This document shows, piece by piece, positions 20,160-30,587 of a stretch of DNA of 64,000 nucleotides (positions are counted from its first letter, which is position 1; each line of letters begins with the position of its first letter). A model generated the notes under the pieces. It searched no databases and was not told where the DNA came from. It saw only the letters and a list, made by a program, of their open reading frames with translations. The position numbers and the translations under genes were made by a program. The DNA comes from Termitomyces sp. T153 (lineage: Eukaryota; Basidiomycota; Agaricomycetes; Agaricales; Lyophyllaceae): contig JACKQL020000045.1 of the NCBI GenBank assembly GCA_018296165.2, positions 124,001 through 188,000 of the forward strand. Reading direction: 5' to 3'.

Positions 20160-22600
20160 TGTCATTTAGGACAACTGTGGATAAAGTGTCCCTGCTCACT
20201 ACATAGGATGCATGCACCCTCTTTTCATTCTTTCTCCTGAGTCTCCTCTAATACGTCAATCTATGGCCTATCCCAAATCTTGTTTGCATATAGGGCTTCT
20301 TGGTCATTGGCAGAATCTGGAGTGTCTTTGAGGTTGTTGGAGTTGGCATCCAGGGGTTCCAGGGCTTCATGGAGGTTGGCAGCATTGAGTTGGGCAGGTG
20401 GGTGCTGTTCCAGGAGTCAATTGGCACTGGAAGGTCCTTGGCCTGGAGGGAAATGGGGCATGGGGTTGGCAGAGTTGACAGGGATCAAGGATCAAGTGCT
20501 ATTGGTTGCTCTGGCCTGCCAGTTGGTGTTGCCAGAGGTGTTCCACAAGGTCTAGGGTGCCATGTTCTCACTCCAATCTTCCCAGTAACATTGGTTGACC
20601 TAGGTAACAAGTGCCTTGTACCCATCATAGGTGGTTTGCTTGGGTGCAAGGTGAAGGACATCCTTGATTTGCTGAGGCAGAGTGCAATGGAGGGCAAATT
20701 GGAGAGCATTGTAATTCCATCTGGTTTTGTAGGCCTCCTGTTTGAATTGTACAATAAAGGTCATGAAACACTCATTGTTGTGCATTCAGAGGTTGAAGAG
20801 GTTTTTCTCTGCCTCTGCTACAGTGTCAAAGACACCAAACTTACTCAAGAATTCCTAGGTGAAAGCAAGCCAATTGGAGAGTATGGAGTTGTTGGAATCA
20901 AACCAGAGTAGTGCAGTGTAATGATCAAAGGCAATTCCCTGCAAATATGATGCAGCAAAGGCCACTTGTGAGCTATCAAGCTAGAAGGTAATGGGCTTAG
21001 CTTGGAACATTGTTAGACACTGAGTTAGAAAGATGCACCACTTCTGTGGGTCACAGCCAGTGAAAGGTTTGGGCTTTTGAATGTCAAGTTTTCCTCTCCA
21101 AGCCAGTGCATTGCAAGTATCATCCTATGTGTTTTGAGTTTGGAGTGGGGGCCTGGCATTGTAGTAATAATAGTAATTGTTTCCATTTCTGTGCTGGGGG
21201 GGGAAGTTGTCCATAGCCAGGCCCCATCATCTAGGGGGTCTGCCATTGGGAGGCCCTCCACTGGGGAGTTGGCCCATGTTGCCCAGAGGAGGCTCCAGGG
21301 CCCATAGAAGGGGAGGGGGTTCTCCAGGGGTGGAGAGTCCAAAATAATTTGTGTTAGTGGGAGGGTTAGGCATTGGAACATGTGGGGGATGAGGGGGGTT
21401 GGTGACAAAGGGTGGTTGGGGTGCCCTGGGGCCTGTGGGCTGTCTCGGGAAAACTGGGATGTTTGAACAGGGCAGAGGAGCATTGACTTGGGAGGCACAG
21501 AGATCAAAGTGGGGGGGTCAGTCTTGTAGAGGGCCATTGCATGGGGCAGGCTTGTCAGTGGAGTTGCCAGGCTCATCAATGTAGGAGAGAGTCTAGTTAT
21601 CATCATTGACACATGGGGGCAGTTGCTGTGTGTGGGTTTTGGGGGCAGTGGGCTGATTTCAGGTACAGAAGGCACTATGGATGGAGTTGGCCTGAAGATA
21701 AGCTGAGAGGGCCAGGGTGTGAGCAGCAGGTTGGTCAAATAATCCCCCTATGAGATTGAGGTTCTTCAAGATGTTGAAGGCCATATTGAGTTCCTCCTGC
21801 TGGTAGGGAAGGGGAGGTGGAGCTTTGCTTTATGTTCCTACAAGTTCTTTGCATTGCACATGGAAGGAGCAGGAGGGGTCTAGAGGGTCTTTGAATGGGT
21901 GGGGGTTCAGACTAGTGTGGATTTCTTCAACCAATGGATGAAGCTCATTCCATAGGTTTGTGTCGATGCCCAGGGTGCCTTGCATAGTTTCTGGGAGATT
22001 TCCTTGCAGGTAGCATTTATGGAAGTTGAGGAGTTGATCCACTCAAACTTCTAGAGTTGTGGGGGTGTTGGAGTAGCCTAGGTTGATGAGGAGAGTGTGA
22101 GCACATCTTGCAAATTCTGACAGAGAGAAGTGGAGGAAATGGAGGACTTTGTCGCACTGTTGAACATAGGCTTTGACCCTTTGCTGTCTGGGGAAAGAGG
22201 GAACTTGAGTGGAGAATGGCAGATAAGGAGGGGAATAATTATCTAGGTGCTCTGGAGGGGCTGGAGCTGCAGTGGGAACTGGGTATGCATAGTAGTGGGT
22301 GGGGGGAAGGTAGGTGGAGTTGGGGGGTGCTGCAGAGTGTCCTCTGGAGTACATGCAGGGATTATTGCCATTGGCAAGGAATGTGGGGGGTGGCACTAGC
22401 CCAGAAATATTCTCTGGCTGATGGAGGGGGTGTAGAATGCCTTGTTGGGGTCAGGGGTCCAATGGCAGGGAACATACTGATCTGCAGGAGAGCCTGGATA
22501 AAACAGAGTGTATGGATTTTGAGAGACCAGCTGACTGTAGATGTCAGTTAGGTAGCTGGCAGGGTTATATGTGGGGTTATATGCAGACATCAAGAATGGG
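20160..22600 (-). pseudogene. Gag polyprotein of B-I
   Basis: The N-terminal part at 22043-22593 is Pro/Tyr-rich (YNPTYNPASYLTDIYSQL). The retrotransposon gag core follows at 20600-21080: KPKPFTGCDPQKW, then AFAASYLQGIAFDHYTALL, FTQEFLSKFGVFDTVAEAE, and FIVQFKQEAYKTRWNYNALQFAL. The nucleocapsid knuckle CILCSEQGHFIHSC (CX2CX4HX4C) is at about 20165-20212. This is the capsid/nucleocapsid precursor. Several shifts and stops break it. Frames such as 21025-21738 are mostly shadows. Confidence 0.85.
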
Positions 22601-22609
22601 GTAAGGGGG

Positions 22610-22622
22610 AGTCTTGATATTA
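22610..22622 (-). promoter_or_regulatory. Self-primer binding site of B-I
   Basis: One base inside the 5' LTR, the element strand reads AATATCAAGACT. It is the exact 12-nt complement of AGTCTTGATATT found 30-35 nt downstream of the TATA box in each family B LTR. No tRNA 3' end was recognised. Tf1-like self-priming is the simplest reading. Confidence 0.65.
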
Positions 22623-23116
22623 TGTCAGGTTCTGCTGACTATGGGGCTCAACTACACTGGCAGACTTATATACTGACTACTGGGTAGCTCCAGAGGGCAG
22701 TGGGTATGGTGGTGGGAGTCAATGGAGCTGTGTGGAGTCGATGGGTGTTGGGTACAATCAAGGGGTGGGCCATGGCAATATTCTGATGGGATCAGCTGGA
22801 GATGTGGGCAGCCCTGGGGTCATCATGATGCTCTGGAGCAGGTTGAGTGAACTAGAGTAGGGGGTCAGAAGCATATGATAGCATCAGGAACAGTGGGGGA
22901 GGGTTCCAGAGGCCTGGGAGAAGTGTTGATAACTGCAGAGAAGGTGTTGGAGTTGGCCAGAGGGTCATTGGGGTTTGCTAGAGATGCATTGGAGTTACTT
23001 AGAGTGGGCACAGAGGGTGGACAAGGGTTGGGGAGGTTTGGCAGGGTGTTGGGAAGGGCTCAGGGGAGCAAGCAGGTTGGGAACAAGGTTGGGGGTCTAG
23101 AGAGTGGGTCATGACA
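22623..23116 (-). repeat. 5' LTR of B-I (494 bp, internally deleted)
   Basis: It starts TGTCAGGTTC and ends TCATGACA. After CACTGGCAGAC it jumps straight to TTATATACTGACTACTGG, so about 540 bp present in the 3' LTR are missing, including the part with the priming complement. Confidence 0.9.
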
Positions 23117-24014
23117 GTTATTATACAGGATCTCAAAATTAGGCATTGTGGTCAGCTCTGTGCTAGTGTATTTGAGCTGAAAGATTTGCATTGTGATGGG
23201 GTTATGAGAAAGAATGTGCATTTGTGATTATTTGGCTACACTAACTCTGGATACTAATGAGCTGGTGTTACTGCTGACAGCCTAACCTGTTTCCTAGGGA
23301 AAGAGTGATCAGGAAACCTATCACCCAGTTTCCAGGTAATTTTACCTGAGTAAATATATAAGCAATTTCTTGTAGAAACTTTTAGAAAAGTTGATTTTCA
23401 TTTCCCAAGTGTTTCTAACATATAGATATTACCTTTTTTTGAGCCTTTTTCCAACAGCAACATATAGAAAATCTAATAAATCCTTATTCTGAGGTTTTGA
23501 TATAATAAAGGAAATTATTTTCTCTTAGAAACAGAGATGGAAAATGTCCAACTATCTCTTTAAGTATTTCTCAAGAAAAAACACATTCTTTTAGCTCTAG
23601 AAACAAGGAAGAAACCCTGAGAAATATGTACAACAGAAATTTGGAAAAGAAACAGTAATCAACATGACAGCAAGTAGCTCAGGGAGTTGATAAGGGATTC
23701 CACATCAACTTGTTGTTGACACAAGAGGTGAGTTGATAGCCACTTTTCCTCCTGCCTAATCCCCTCCAGGATGCAATTTCTGTCTATCTCAACATCACTT
23801 AACCTATCAGTTATTGTCATCAACATTCTGCCTCACACTCAACTCCATTTTCACAGGCATCCTCTTGCCATACCCATCCACACTAATAATGAAGTCAGTA
23901 GTAATGCTCAACTCCACAACACAATACTTATGAGTGACTGAGCAGGAGGACAAATATTGATATCCTTATTACAAAATGTCTACTTGTTATATCTGATCAA
24001 TACAGTGGTTTTTC
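23117..24014. other. Unassigned host-like sequence
   Basis: Right flank of B-I, starting with the target duplication. Contains several GAGAAAC/CTCAAGAA motifs like those at 13440-13800. No coding feature recognised. Confidence 0.3.
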
Positions 24015-24440
24015 TTACTCTATACAATGTAAACCAAGAGTAGGCAAGCTACTGGGGGTCTCTATCTCAACTGTAGGACTGGCTGTTGAAGTAGTTAACT
24101 CTACACTTGACAAAACATTGCAAATTGGATCTTGAAATTCAAAATCAATTGATGCTTGGACTGCATAGGCAGTACTCTCAACTTTGCCAATAAGCTGCAG
24201 CATGCAAAACAATGAGTAAAAAACTCTTGAAAGTCTAGTGGATGATGCACCTGCCAAAAATAAGGCATCCATATGGTATGAGTTGCTGACAGGATGATAG
24301 GCAGCAATTGAAAGAACCACACAATAAGGGTGTCAAGAATATTATGATTCCTGTTGAGTTGGTATTGACCAGACTGACTGTGAGATCCCATCAAGAGAGA
24401 AGTGGACACAGCTCTTTCATCAAATTGGTAATCCTGATCA
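24015..24440 (-). pseudogene. Unknown coding-like region downstream of the WD40 gene
   Basis: Two overlapping minus frames (24101-24409 and 24015-24320) read as RAVSTSLLMGSHSQSGQYQL and later MDALFLAG, VQASIDFEFQDPICNVLSS. They may be the last exons of the WD40 gene to the right or a separate gene. No domain is recognised. Confidence 0.25.
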
Positions 24441-24459
24441 ATACTGATGAGTCGAGGTG

Positions 24460-24593
24460 CTGGGAAAAAAAGACTTGACTGACCACTTTCTCCTAAACAT
24501 AAATTGTGGGCTTCTTAGATGAGGACCCACAAGCAATTAGATGCCAATGGTAACCAAGACTTACAGCTGCAACAGTCTGAAACATGTCAGAAC
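24460..24593 (-). pseudogene. WD40-repeat gene, late exons
   Basis: On the minus strand, after the solo LTR, SDMFQTVAA ends at a GTAAG donor, and HLIACGSSSKKPTIYV (then a stop in place of the expected Trp, followed by EKVV) continues the last WD repeat. Both phrases fit the end of the WD40 protein whose earlier exons are at 25286-25426 and 37778-38760. Confidence 0.55.
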
Positions 24594-25285
24594 TGTCATG
24601 ACCCATTCCATTTTCCCCTTCTCTTCACCATTATCCAACCTCAGATTCTACACAGTCCCTCTCTGGATCTCAGCCACACTCCCAGATCTCAGCCACAGTC
24701 CTGTTTCAGCCACATCCAGGTTTTAGCCACCTCTAGGACCACTTTTCCTGTTTCAGATCATTCCCACAGGCACAGATCACTTCCACAGGTTCCAGATCAC
24801 TTCTACAGGTTCCAGATCACTTCCACCTGTTCCAGATCACTTCCACCTGTTCCAGATCATATCCAGGATTGCTTCCCTTGTTCCAGATTACTTCCTCATG
24901 ACTTAGATCACTTCCTGCTATGACTTAGATCACTTCCACCTGACTCAGATTACTTCCACCTGACTTAGATCACTTCCACTTGACTTAGATCACTTCCACT
25001 TGTGTTAGATCACTTCCACCTGACTTAGATCACTTCTATCTTCTCCTTTTGGCAGTGTCCTACAGCTATATAAGGTCCCTTAGTCTATAGCTACACCCCA
25101 GCCTTGACATTACCTGATATCTTATTTGTGTTCTGTTGTTATCTGATCTTCTTTCCATTCATTACTCACTCTCATTTCTTAGTTTCTTAGTTTCTTTCCC
25201 TATTTACATACTTGCTGTTGGCATCACCTCCCCAAGGTGGTTCTGGCTCCTGTAAGAGTCCCCCTCCAAGACTGTAGTCCTGACA
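24594..25285 (+). repeat. Solo LTR of a B-related family with target duplication AGAAC
   Basis: 692 bp, beginning TGTCATGACCCA and ending GTCCTGACA, flanked by AGAAC on both sides (24589-24593, 25286-25290). The start matches the family B LTR, but the body is diverged. It has a TATATAA box at 25067-25073 and, 24-39 nt later, CCAGCCTTGACATTACC, the likely counterpart of the family B start segment. It lies inside an exon of the WD40 gene. Confidence 0.85.
24770..25045. repeat. About 20-bp minisatellite inside the solo LTR
   Basis: At least ten imperfect units of the type (C/T)AGATCACTTCCACCTG, with either TTCC or GACTT as spacer, directly upstream of the LTR TATA box. The open plus-strand frame here (24519-24923) is a by-product of the repeat. 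Confidence 0.8.
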
Positions 25286-25426
25286 AGAACCTAGTTGGGA
25301 GGAAATGGAACATGTAAAAGATGACAATAGGGAGATCCTTACAATTACCTGAGACTAACTCTTGACATTTCCTTTGTGAGGTTAGATCAATGATTTGCAC
25401 AAATTTCTGATTGCTTCCACATACAG
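25286..25426 (-). pseudogene. WD40-repeat gene, internal exon between two insertions
   Basis: Read leftward from the B-II junction: CGSNQKFVQIIDLTSQRKC, QELVSG, then an intron starting GTAATTG and ending CAACTAG, and the first bases of the next exon (GTTCT, now the target duplication of the solo LTR). The repeat has the usual GS...V.IIDL WD pattern. Joined to 37778 on the other side of B-II the frame is kept. Confidence 0.72.
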
Positions 25427-26122
25427 TGTCAGGTTCCACTGACCATGGGGGCTCAGCTGCACTGGGTGAATCCTTACTAGGCAGATGTGATTCCCTGCAC
25501 TGATAACTGGGCACTTGGAGAAGTTCTAAGTGTGGAGGACTTGTGACAATAGGTGATGGAAAGTGATCTGAACAATTCCAGGGTGGTCCAGAGGAGTCTA
25601 GAACAAGTTCATGGAGAAGGGCCTGGACTTGGCAGGGTGTTAGGTACAAGTCTGGTATTGAGTATTGTGGGTGCAGAATAAGCAGAGACTACATGAGTCA
25701 TGGGAGTGGAGCTGGAGTCTGATGGGGGATCAATGGAAGTTGATGGGGCTTGGGACTGAGCGAGTAGCGAGGTCCAGAGTCAGTTTAACAAATGTGTGGG
25801 AGTTGTAATTGTAATTGCAGAGTTTGTAAGTACATCAATGTTGAGAGAACTTGGACACAGTGATAAGAATGGATGAAACAAGACAAGGCAGAGCTGAGAT
25901 GGAACAAGGCAGAGTTGAGATGAGATTGAGACAAGAACAAAAATAGATTTGGGCAGAGATATGGAATAATAGCAAGACAACAATAGAAATGGAGACAAGA
26001 CAAGACTGGGAAACTGAGATAAGAACTGGGAGACTGAGAGTAAAGGAAAATGTAACACAGAACACAAAACATGAGAGGGAAACAATCAGACCATAGATAA
26101 TGTTAGGCAATATCAAGACTAG

Positions 26123-26529
26123 TATCAGGAGACTTCCATTTCCAACCTCTGTGACTGGTTTTAGCACCTCTGCAGCTTATTTGATGTTCTAGGGGCTCTT
26201 TCCAGAACCCTGAAGATCTTCAGAAAACTGTGGAGTTCTTCATCTTACCTCAGCAATCATTGCCCTAGAGTTAGAAGTAGCTCCAGTCACCTGTACAGTA
26301 GTTCCCATGCCTCTGCTGCTCTCTGATGCACTGCACCAGGCAGTGGGGATCCTTAGACTTGTTCTCTTTGGATTCCCCTCTGCTAGGTAATTAGTTACCA
26401 ATTGTATCATTGTCTACTCCACTAATATACTTTGGATTCCCCTCTGCTAGCTGTGTGACTCTGATCTGCCACTCCAGAGGTTGCCCTTACAGCTAGAGGT
26501 TGCCCTTACAGCTCGAGGTTGCTCTTACA
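26123..26529 (+). repeat. Solo family A LTR nested in the B-II LTR
   Basis: It starts TATCAGGAGAC (from TGTCAGGGGAC) and is flanked by ACTAG (26118-26122) and ACTAA (26530-26534), one G/A difference. Orientation is opposite to the second family A insertion in the same LTR. Length is 407 bp because its end is triplicated. Confidence 0.88.
26476..26529. repeat. 19-bp triplication of the LTR-A terminus
   Basis: AGAGGTTGCCCTTACAGCT and two near copies follow each other, the last ending GCTCTTACA directly at the target duplication. Other family A LTRs have one copy. Confidence 0.85.
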
Positions 26530-26915
26530 ACTAAAGTATGAGGAGCTACTCTACAACTTATATACTGACTACTGGAGAGCTCCAGGGGACAGCAGGTGTG
26601 GCAGCAGGGCTTGGCAGAGCTTGGTGGAGTCAACAGGTGTTGGTTGTAATCAGAAGATGGGCTGTATTGATATCTTGATAGAATCAGTTGAGAATGTGGG
26701 CCATCCCAAGGTTGTTGTGATACTCTGGAGTAGATCAGGGAAACCAGGATGATAGGCTGGTGATGTATGATGGAGTTAGGAATGGTGGGGGAGGGTTTCA
26801 GGGCTTCAGAAGAGCCAGGGCAAACATTGGTGGCTGCAGAAAAAGCATTGGAGTTGGCTAGAGGGGGCTGTCAGAGTTTGCTAGAGATCCATTGAAGTTA
26901 GTCAGAGTGGGCATG

Positions 26916-27283
26916 TGTAAGGGCAACCTCCAGAGTGGCAGATTGGAGTCACACAGCTAGCAGAGGGGAATCCAAAGTATATTAGTGGAGTAGACAACAA
27001 TACAATTGGTAACTAATTACCTAGCAGAGAGGAATCCAAAGAGAACAAGTCTAAGGATCCCTCCTGCTTGGCATGGCACATCAGCAGGTGGCAGAGGCAT
27101 GGGAACTACTGTACAGGTGACTGGAGCTATCCTAACCCTAGGGCCATGGTTGCTGATGTAAGAGGGAGAACTCCACAGTTCTTCAGAGATCTCCAGAGTT
27201 CTGAAAGGAGCCCTGGAGACATCAAACAAGCTGTGGAAGTGCTGAAACTAGTCATAGAGGTTGGAAATGGAGGTCCCCTGACA
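26916..27283 (-). repeat. 3' LTR of A-II
   Basis: 368 bp, plus strand TGTAAGGGCAACC to CCCCTGACA, followed by the reverse polypurine tract TCACCCCCCCTCT. Confidence 0.88.
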
Positions 27284-27296
27284 TCACCCCCCCTCT

Positions 27297-28343
27297 AGCA
27301 TGCGGCATCTCAATATGCAGGGTAGAAGAAGTCCCTGATTGCCTGGTCTGCCAGTAAAATAGGGTAGATCCCTCATATGGTGCATGGAGTGTCTGGATGT
27401 CTCTGATGGAACTCTTTGACAAGTCCAGGAGCATGTACATTCTCCTATGGCTCCCAAGAGATATCCTCAATCCCATAACCTTTCCACTTCACTTTGTATT
27501 GTAGTCATCTTCAGAATAAATGGCTATCTAGGATTTTCTCCACTTTATACTCCTTGTTGTTGTTGACCACCATAGAGGGCAGCAGAGGTGATAGACATCA
27601 CTTCAGGATAGAGTCTTTTGGGGCCGGGGTTAGTTTGACCAGGTTGAACACCAGATAAAGCTGGCACATCCCCATGGGGAGCTAGAGTCTATAGGCCAAG
27701 GGCCTCACCTGTCGTTCCACTGTGAATCGTCCCAACTGATGGTGTGACAGCTTTTTTGAGGGTTGGGTAGTTGTAATATCAGAGGCATCCAGGTAGACTC
27801 AATCTCCAGGCTGATACCTGCACTCTGGGGTCCTCCCACAGTTGTAGTATTGCACCATGTCATCTTTTGCCTTTGCCAGTGCAGCATGGGCCTCTTCTTG
27901 TGACCTCTTCATCCAGTCCACAAATTTGTTTACAGCCTCATTCTCTGAGGGTCAGGCCCAGAGTTCAAACCCCATGCATGGGTGCCATCTGGTGTCAAGG
28001 AAGAATGGGGAGAACTGGGTGGATGTGTGAACATGGTTGTTGTACTGGAATTCAGCATCAGGGAGGAGTTTGTCCCAGTCATCCTGGCACTCATTGCAGA
28101 AGAGGCAGAGATACTGCTCCAGCTCCTGGTCTATATGCTCTGTCTGACCATCAGACTGTGGGTGGTAGGCAGTAGTGTGGAGTTTTACTCTAAGCAGTCA
28201 GTAGAGCTCCCAGGTGAGCTCCACCACAAATTGCAGTCCTCAGTCCAAGACATAGGCATTAGAGAGGCCATAGAGCTTCCAGATGTTCCTCTAGTACAAG
28301 TTCATGGCACCCATGGCAGAGCAGGTAGTGTGGGTTAGAATGA
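27297..28343 (-). pseudogene. Integrase remains and chromodomain of A-II
   Basis: Read leftward: integrase core fragments near 28190-28340 (LYWRN type helix and the following region), the post-core segment (FVDWMKRS, EEAHAALAKAK at about 27860-27925), the C-terminal barrel, then the chromodomain with WEP and DLSRSS-type ends down to 27300. The first catalytic aspartate region is missing beyond 28343, where the sequence switches to gag. Confidence 0.72.
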
Positions 28344-29690
28344 AGTAGCAATGGAGGCATACACCTCATTCATCACTTAACTGAAAGTCCCCCTCAACTC
28401 TGGAGGGGCACATGCCAGCCTCCTCCAGGGTCAACTCTGGCATAGACTTGTCCAGTGACAGAGCTCTGGCAGCATCTTTTGCAGACAAGAGCTGCAGGAG
28501 AAGTTCCTCCTGCTCTGCCATAGAAAGGTAGCATACCTTCAGGCTCAGGGGACAGTGCCATGCAAAGTGCTCAGACTTCTTGCATCTTCAGCACAGCAGC
28601 GGAGTAGTGCAGAGTTGTTGGGCAGCATCCACATCCATGGGGATCCCCAGCAGCAGGGGATGCACTATAGGAGCAGCTGGAGTCAGAGCTGCCATTGAGT
28701 AAGCAGGCATAAGGAGGTGGAAATTGCTGACTGGAGCAGGACACAGCATGGAATGGGGGCAATGAAGCTCTCTCCAGATCTCCATGAGTTGCCATTGGTC
28801 CTAGGCCACCCCATACTATGATGTGATCTTCTCATTGCTGGGGCAGCCCTCTACCAGATTGTTGATGCATTCCACTAGTGTGGGGTGCAGGCCATCCTAG
28901 AAGGTGAGGCATAGTTGGAGGCTATTGGGGTAGGTGGCCTGTTCAACCAGAGCTTGGAATGAGTCAATGTATTCATTCAATGTATACTTTCCTTGTCTGT
29001 ACTATTTCCTATTGTGCAGCATCAGTGCCACTGTCTTGGTGGAGTCTAATAGGAAAAACTCCACATGGAAGTCCTGCTCAAAGGCAGCCCAGTCAGAAAA
29101 GCTTCCCACACCTTCAGGATAGCAGAAGACTCACAATGCATAGGTAGAGGCATGTCTAGTCTTTATATATGACAGCACCTAGGCTATTTTCAGCACATTG
29201 GAGTCAAAGGCATCCCTACTGAGGTGGATGTAGGTGAGGCAGTACTGTATGAATTGCCCACCAGAGTGGGCACTGTCATATGCATTGGGTAGCACTATGC
29301 ATGGAATTTGTGGCTGTAGGGTCACCAGAGCTGCAGGGATGGGTGCAGCAGCTGGCAGGGCTGTCTGCAGCTGCAGGAGGGGCAGAGTTAGGATTTAGGT
29401 GTTCAAGCAATGCCTGGAGGGATTGGGAGATAAAATTGGTTGTTTGACAGAGGGTAGAGAGTTCAGTTATATGGTGGGTGAGAGAAGATTGCATTAATTG
29501 CACCTGGGTTTCTAAGTGGAGCAGGCAAGTCCAGGCTTTGTCCTGCAGAGCTGGGGCCTCTGTGGGTGTGTCTGGGTTGGCAAGCTGAGACATCAAACTC
29601 TGAAGTGTTTATTCCTGGTGGGGAAGCAACAGGTAGCAGCTCAGAGGTTCCATGCAGCTATAGAGGGCTTTCAGACCAGTTATAGGAGAC
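28344..29690 (-). pseudogene. Gag of A-II
   Basis: Starting after the 5' LTR, MMSQLANPDTPTEAPALQDK at 29520-29596 is the N-terminus. A capsid-like middle follows on several frames (29210-28850). Nucleocapsid knuckle CX2CX4HX4C is readable at about 28562-28610 (KCKK type) with its Trp changed to a stop. The end LQLLSAKDAARALSLDKSMPEL matches the A-III gag end. Same protein as 53707-55244. Confidence 0.78.
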
Positions 29691-29699
29691 TTGATCTGC

Positions 29700-30095
29700 T
29701 GTAAGGGCAACTTCCAGAGTGATGGATCAGAGATCAGAGTTATGCAGCTAGCAGAGGGGAATCTGAAGTATATTAGCAGAGCAGACAACAATACAATCAG
29801 TAACTAATTACCTAGCAGAGGGGAATCTGAAGAGAACAAGTCCAATTCAAAGAGAACAAGTCTAAGAATCCCTTCTGCTTGGCATGGTGCATCAGCAGGC
29901 AGTGGAGGCATGAGAACTACTGTACAGGTGACCAGAGCTACTCCTAATCCTTGGACAATGGTTGCTGAGATAAGACAGAGAACTCTGCAGTTCTCTGGAG
30001 ATCTTCAGAGTTCTGGAAGAAGCCCTGGAGATGTCAAATAAGCTGCAGAAGTGCTGGTACCAGTCATGGAGGTTGGAAATGGAAGTCCTCTAACA
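29700..30095 (-). repeat. 5' LTR of A-II
   Basis: 396 bp; ends TGTAAGGGC and CTCTAACA. The adjacent priming site (29687-29699) reads AGACTTGATCT on the plus strand, one change from the A-III site. Confidence 0.86.
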
Positions 30096-30587
30096 GTATG
30101 CAGGGTAAACAATGGTTTGAGGAGTTTGATGGGGCATCGGGGGAGACTCGGGCAGGCAGGTTGGGAACAATGTGTGGGGGTCCAGAGAGTGGGTCATGAC
30201 ATCACCCCCCCTTCAGCTTTGAGACCCTCAAGATGCAGGGCACAGGTTGGGGATCAGCAGGGGCATGGGAATCAAAGCCAAGTAATATTGATCAATCCAC
30301 AGTGAGTGTTGGCAGCATGAGAGATGAAGTTAAAGAGTGGCCACTGCTTGTTAGGAGGTTCTTCCCAATCAATTAAAAGATTCAGATATACCCCAAGGTT
30401 CCAAAGAACTCTCCCTATATCTTCTCCTGCTTCATCATCATCTGTGTCCTTTGCCCTCTTATTCTCCAACAATGATTGTGAGCAGATGGAGTGCAATAGT
30501 GAATAGGAAGAGTTTGACTGCCAGCAGTGGATCAATGCTATGTACTGCAGTCATAAATAATGTATTCTACTTCTCCAGGGCAGCTAA

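Larger units (their letters stand above)
14400..23116 (-). mobile_element. Ty3/gypsy element B-I with target duplication GTTAT
   Basis: A two-LTR element on the minus strand bounded by GTTAT at 14395-14399 and 23117-23121. From right to left: 5' LTR, priming site, gag with a CCHC knuckle, protease, RNase H, integrase, chromodomain, an antisense ORF, polypurine tract, 3' LTR. The reverse transcriptase proper is deleted between protease and RNase H near 19240-19330. The 5' LTR is only 494 bp against 1035 bp for the 3' LTR because of an internal deletion. The element cannot move by itself. Confidence 0.93.
26916..30095 (-). mobile_element. Ty3/gypsy element A-II, internally deleted, nested in B-II LTR
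   Basis: A 3180-bp element with both LTRs (26916-27283 and 29700-30095) and target duplication GCATG/GTATG. The undisturbed site is visible in the 5' LTR of B-II near 37668, where GGGCATGGAGGGTAGACAATG is continuous. Internally it has gag and the end of pol only; protease, RT, RNase H and most of integrase are lost at a junction near 28343. Confidence 0.92.
25427..30201 (-). repeat. 3' LTR of B-II, split by two family A insertions
   Basis: The pieces are 25427-26122, 26530-26915 and 30096-30201. The start is TGTCAGGTTCC, the end is TCATGACA followed by the polypurine tract (30202-30213, reverse). AATATCAAGACT occurs just before the first breakpoint. Confidence 0.88.

Noticed and set aside
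20300..20911. Plus-strand frame of 203 residues
   Set aside because: It lies antisense to the gag core, which is clearly recognisable on the minus strand; the plus reading has no domain.
21025..21738. Longest minus-strand frame in the family B gag region (237 residues)
   Set aside because: Most of it is a shifted, Pro/Leu-rich reading of the gag middle; recognisable gag phrases lie in other frames nearby.
22610..22622. tRNA-primed initiation (initiator Met type TGGTATCAGAGC)
   Set aside because: The site reads AATATCAAGACT, which does not fit the initiator site but does fit the LTR itself.
24519..24923. Plus-strand ORF of 134 residues
   Set aside because: Generated by a short tandem repeat inside a solo LTR.
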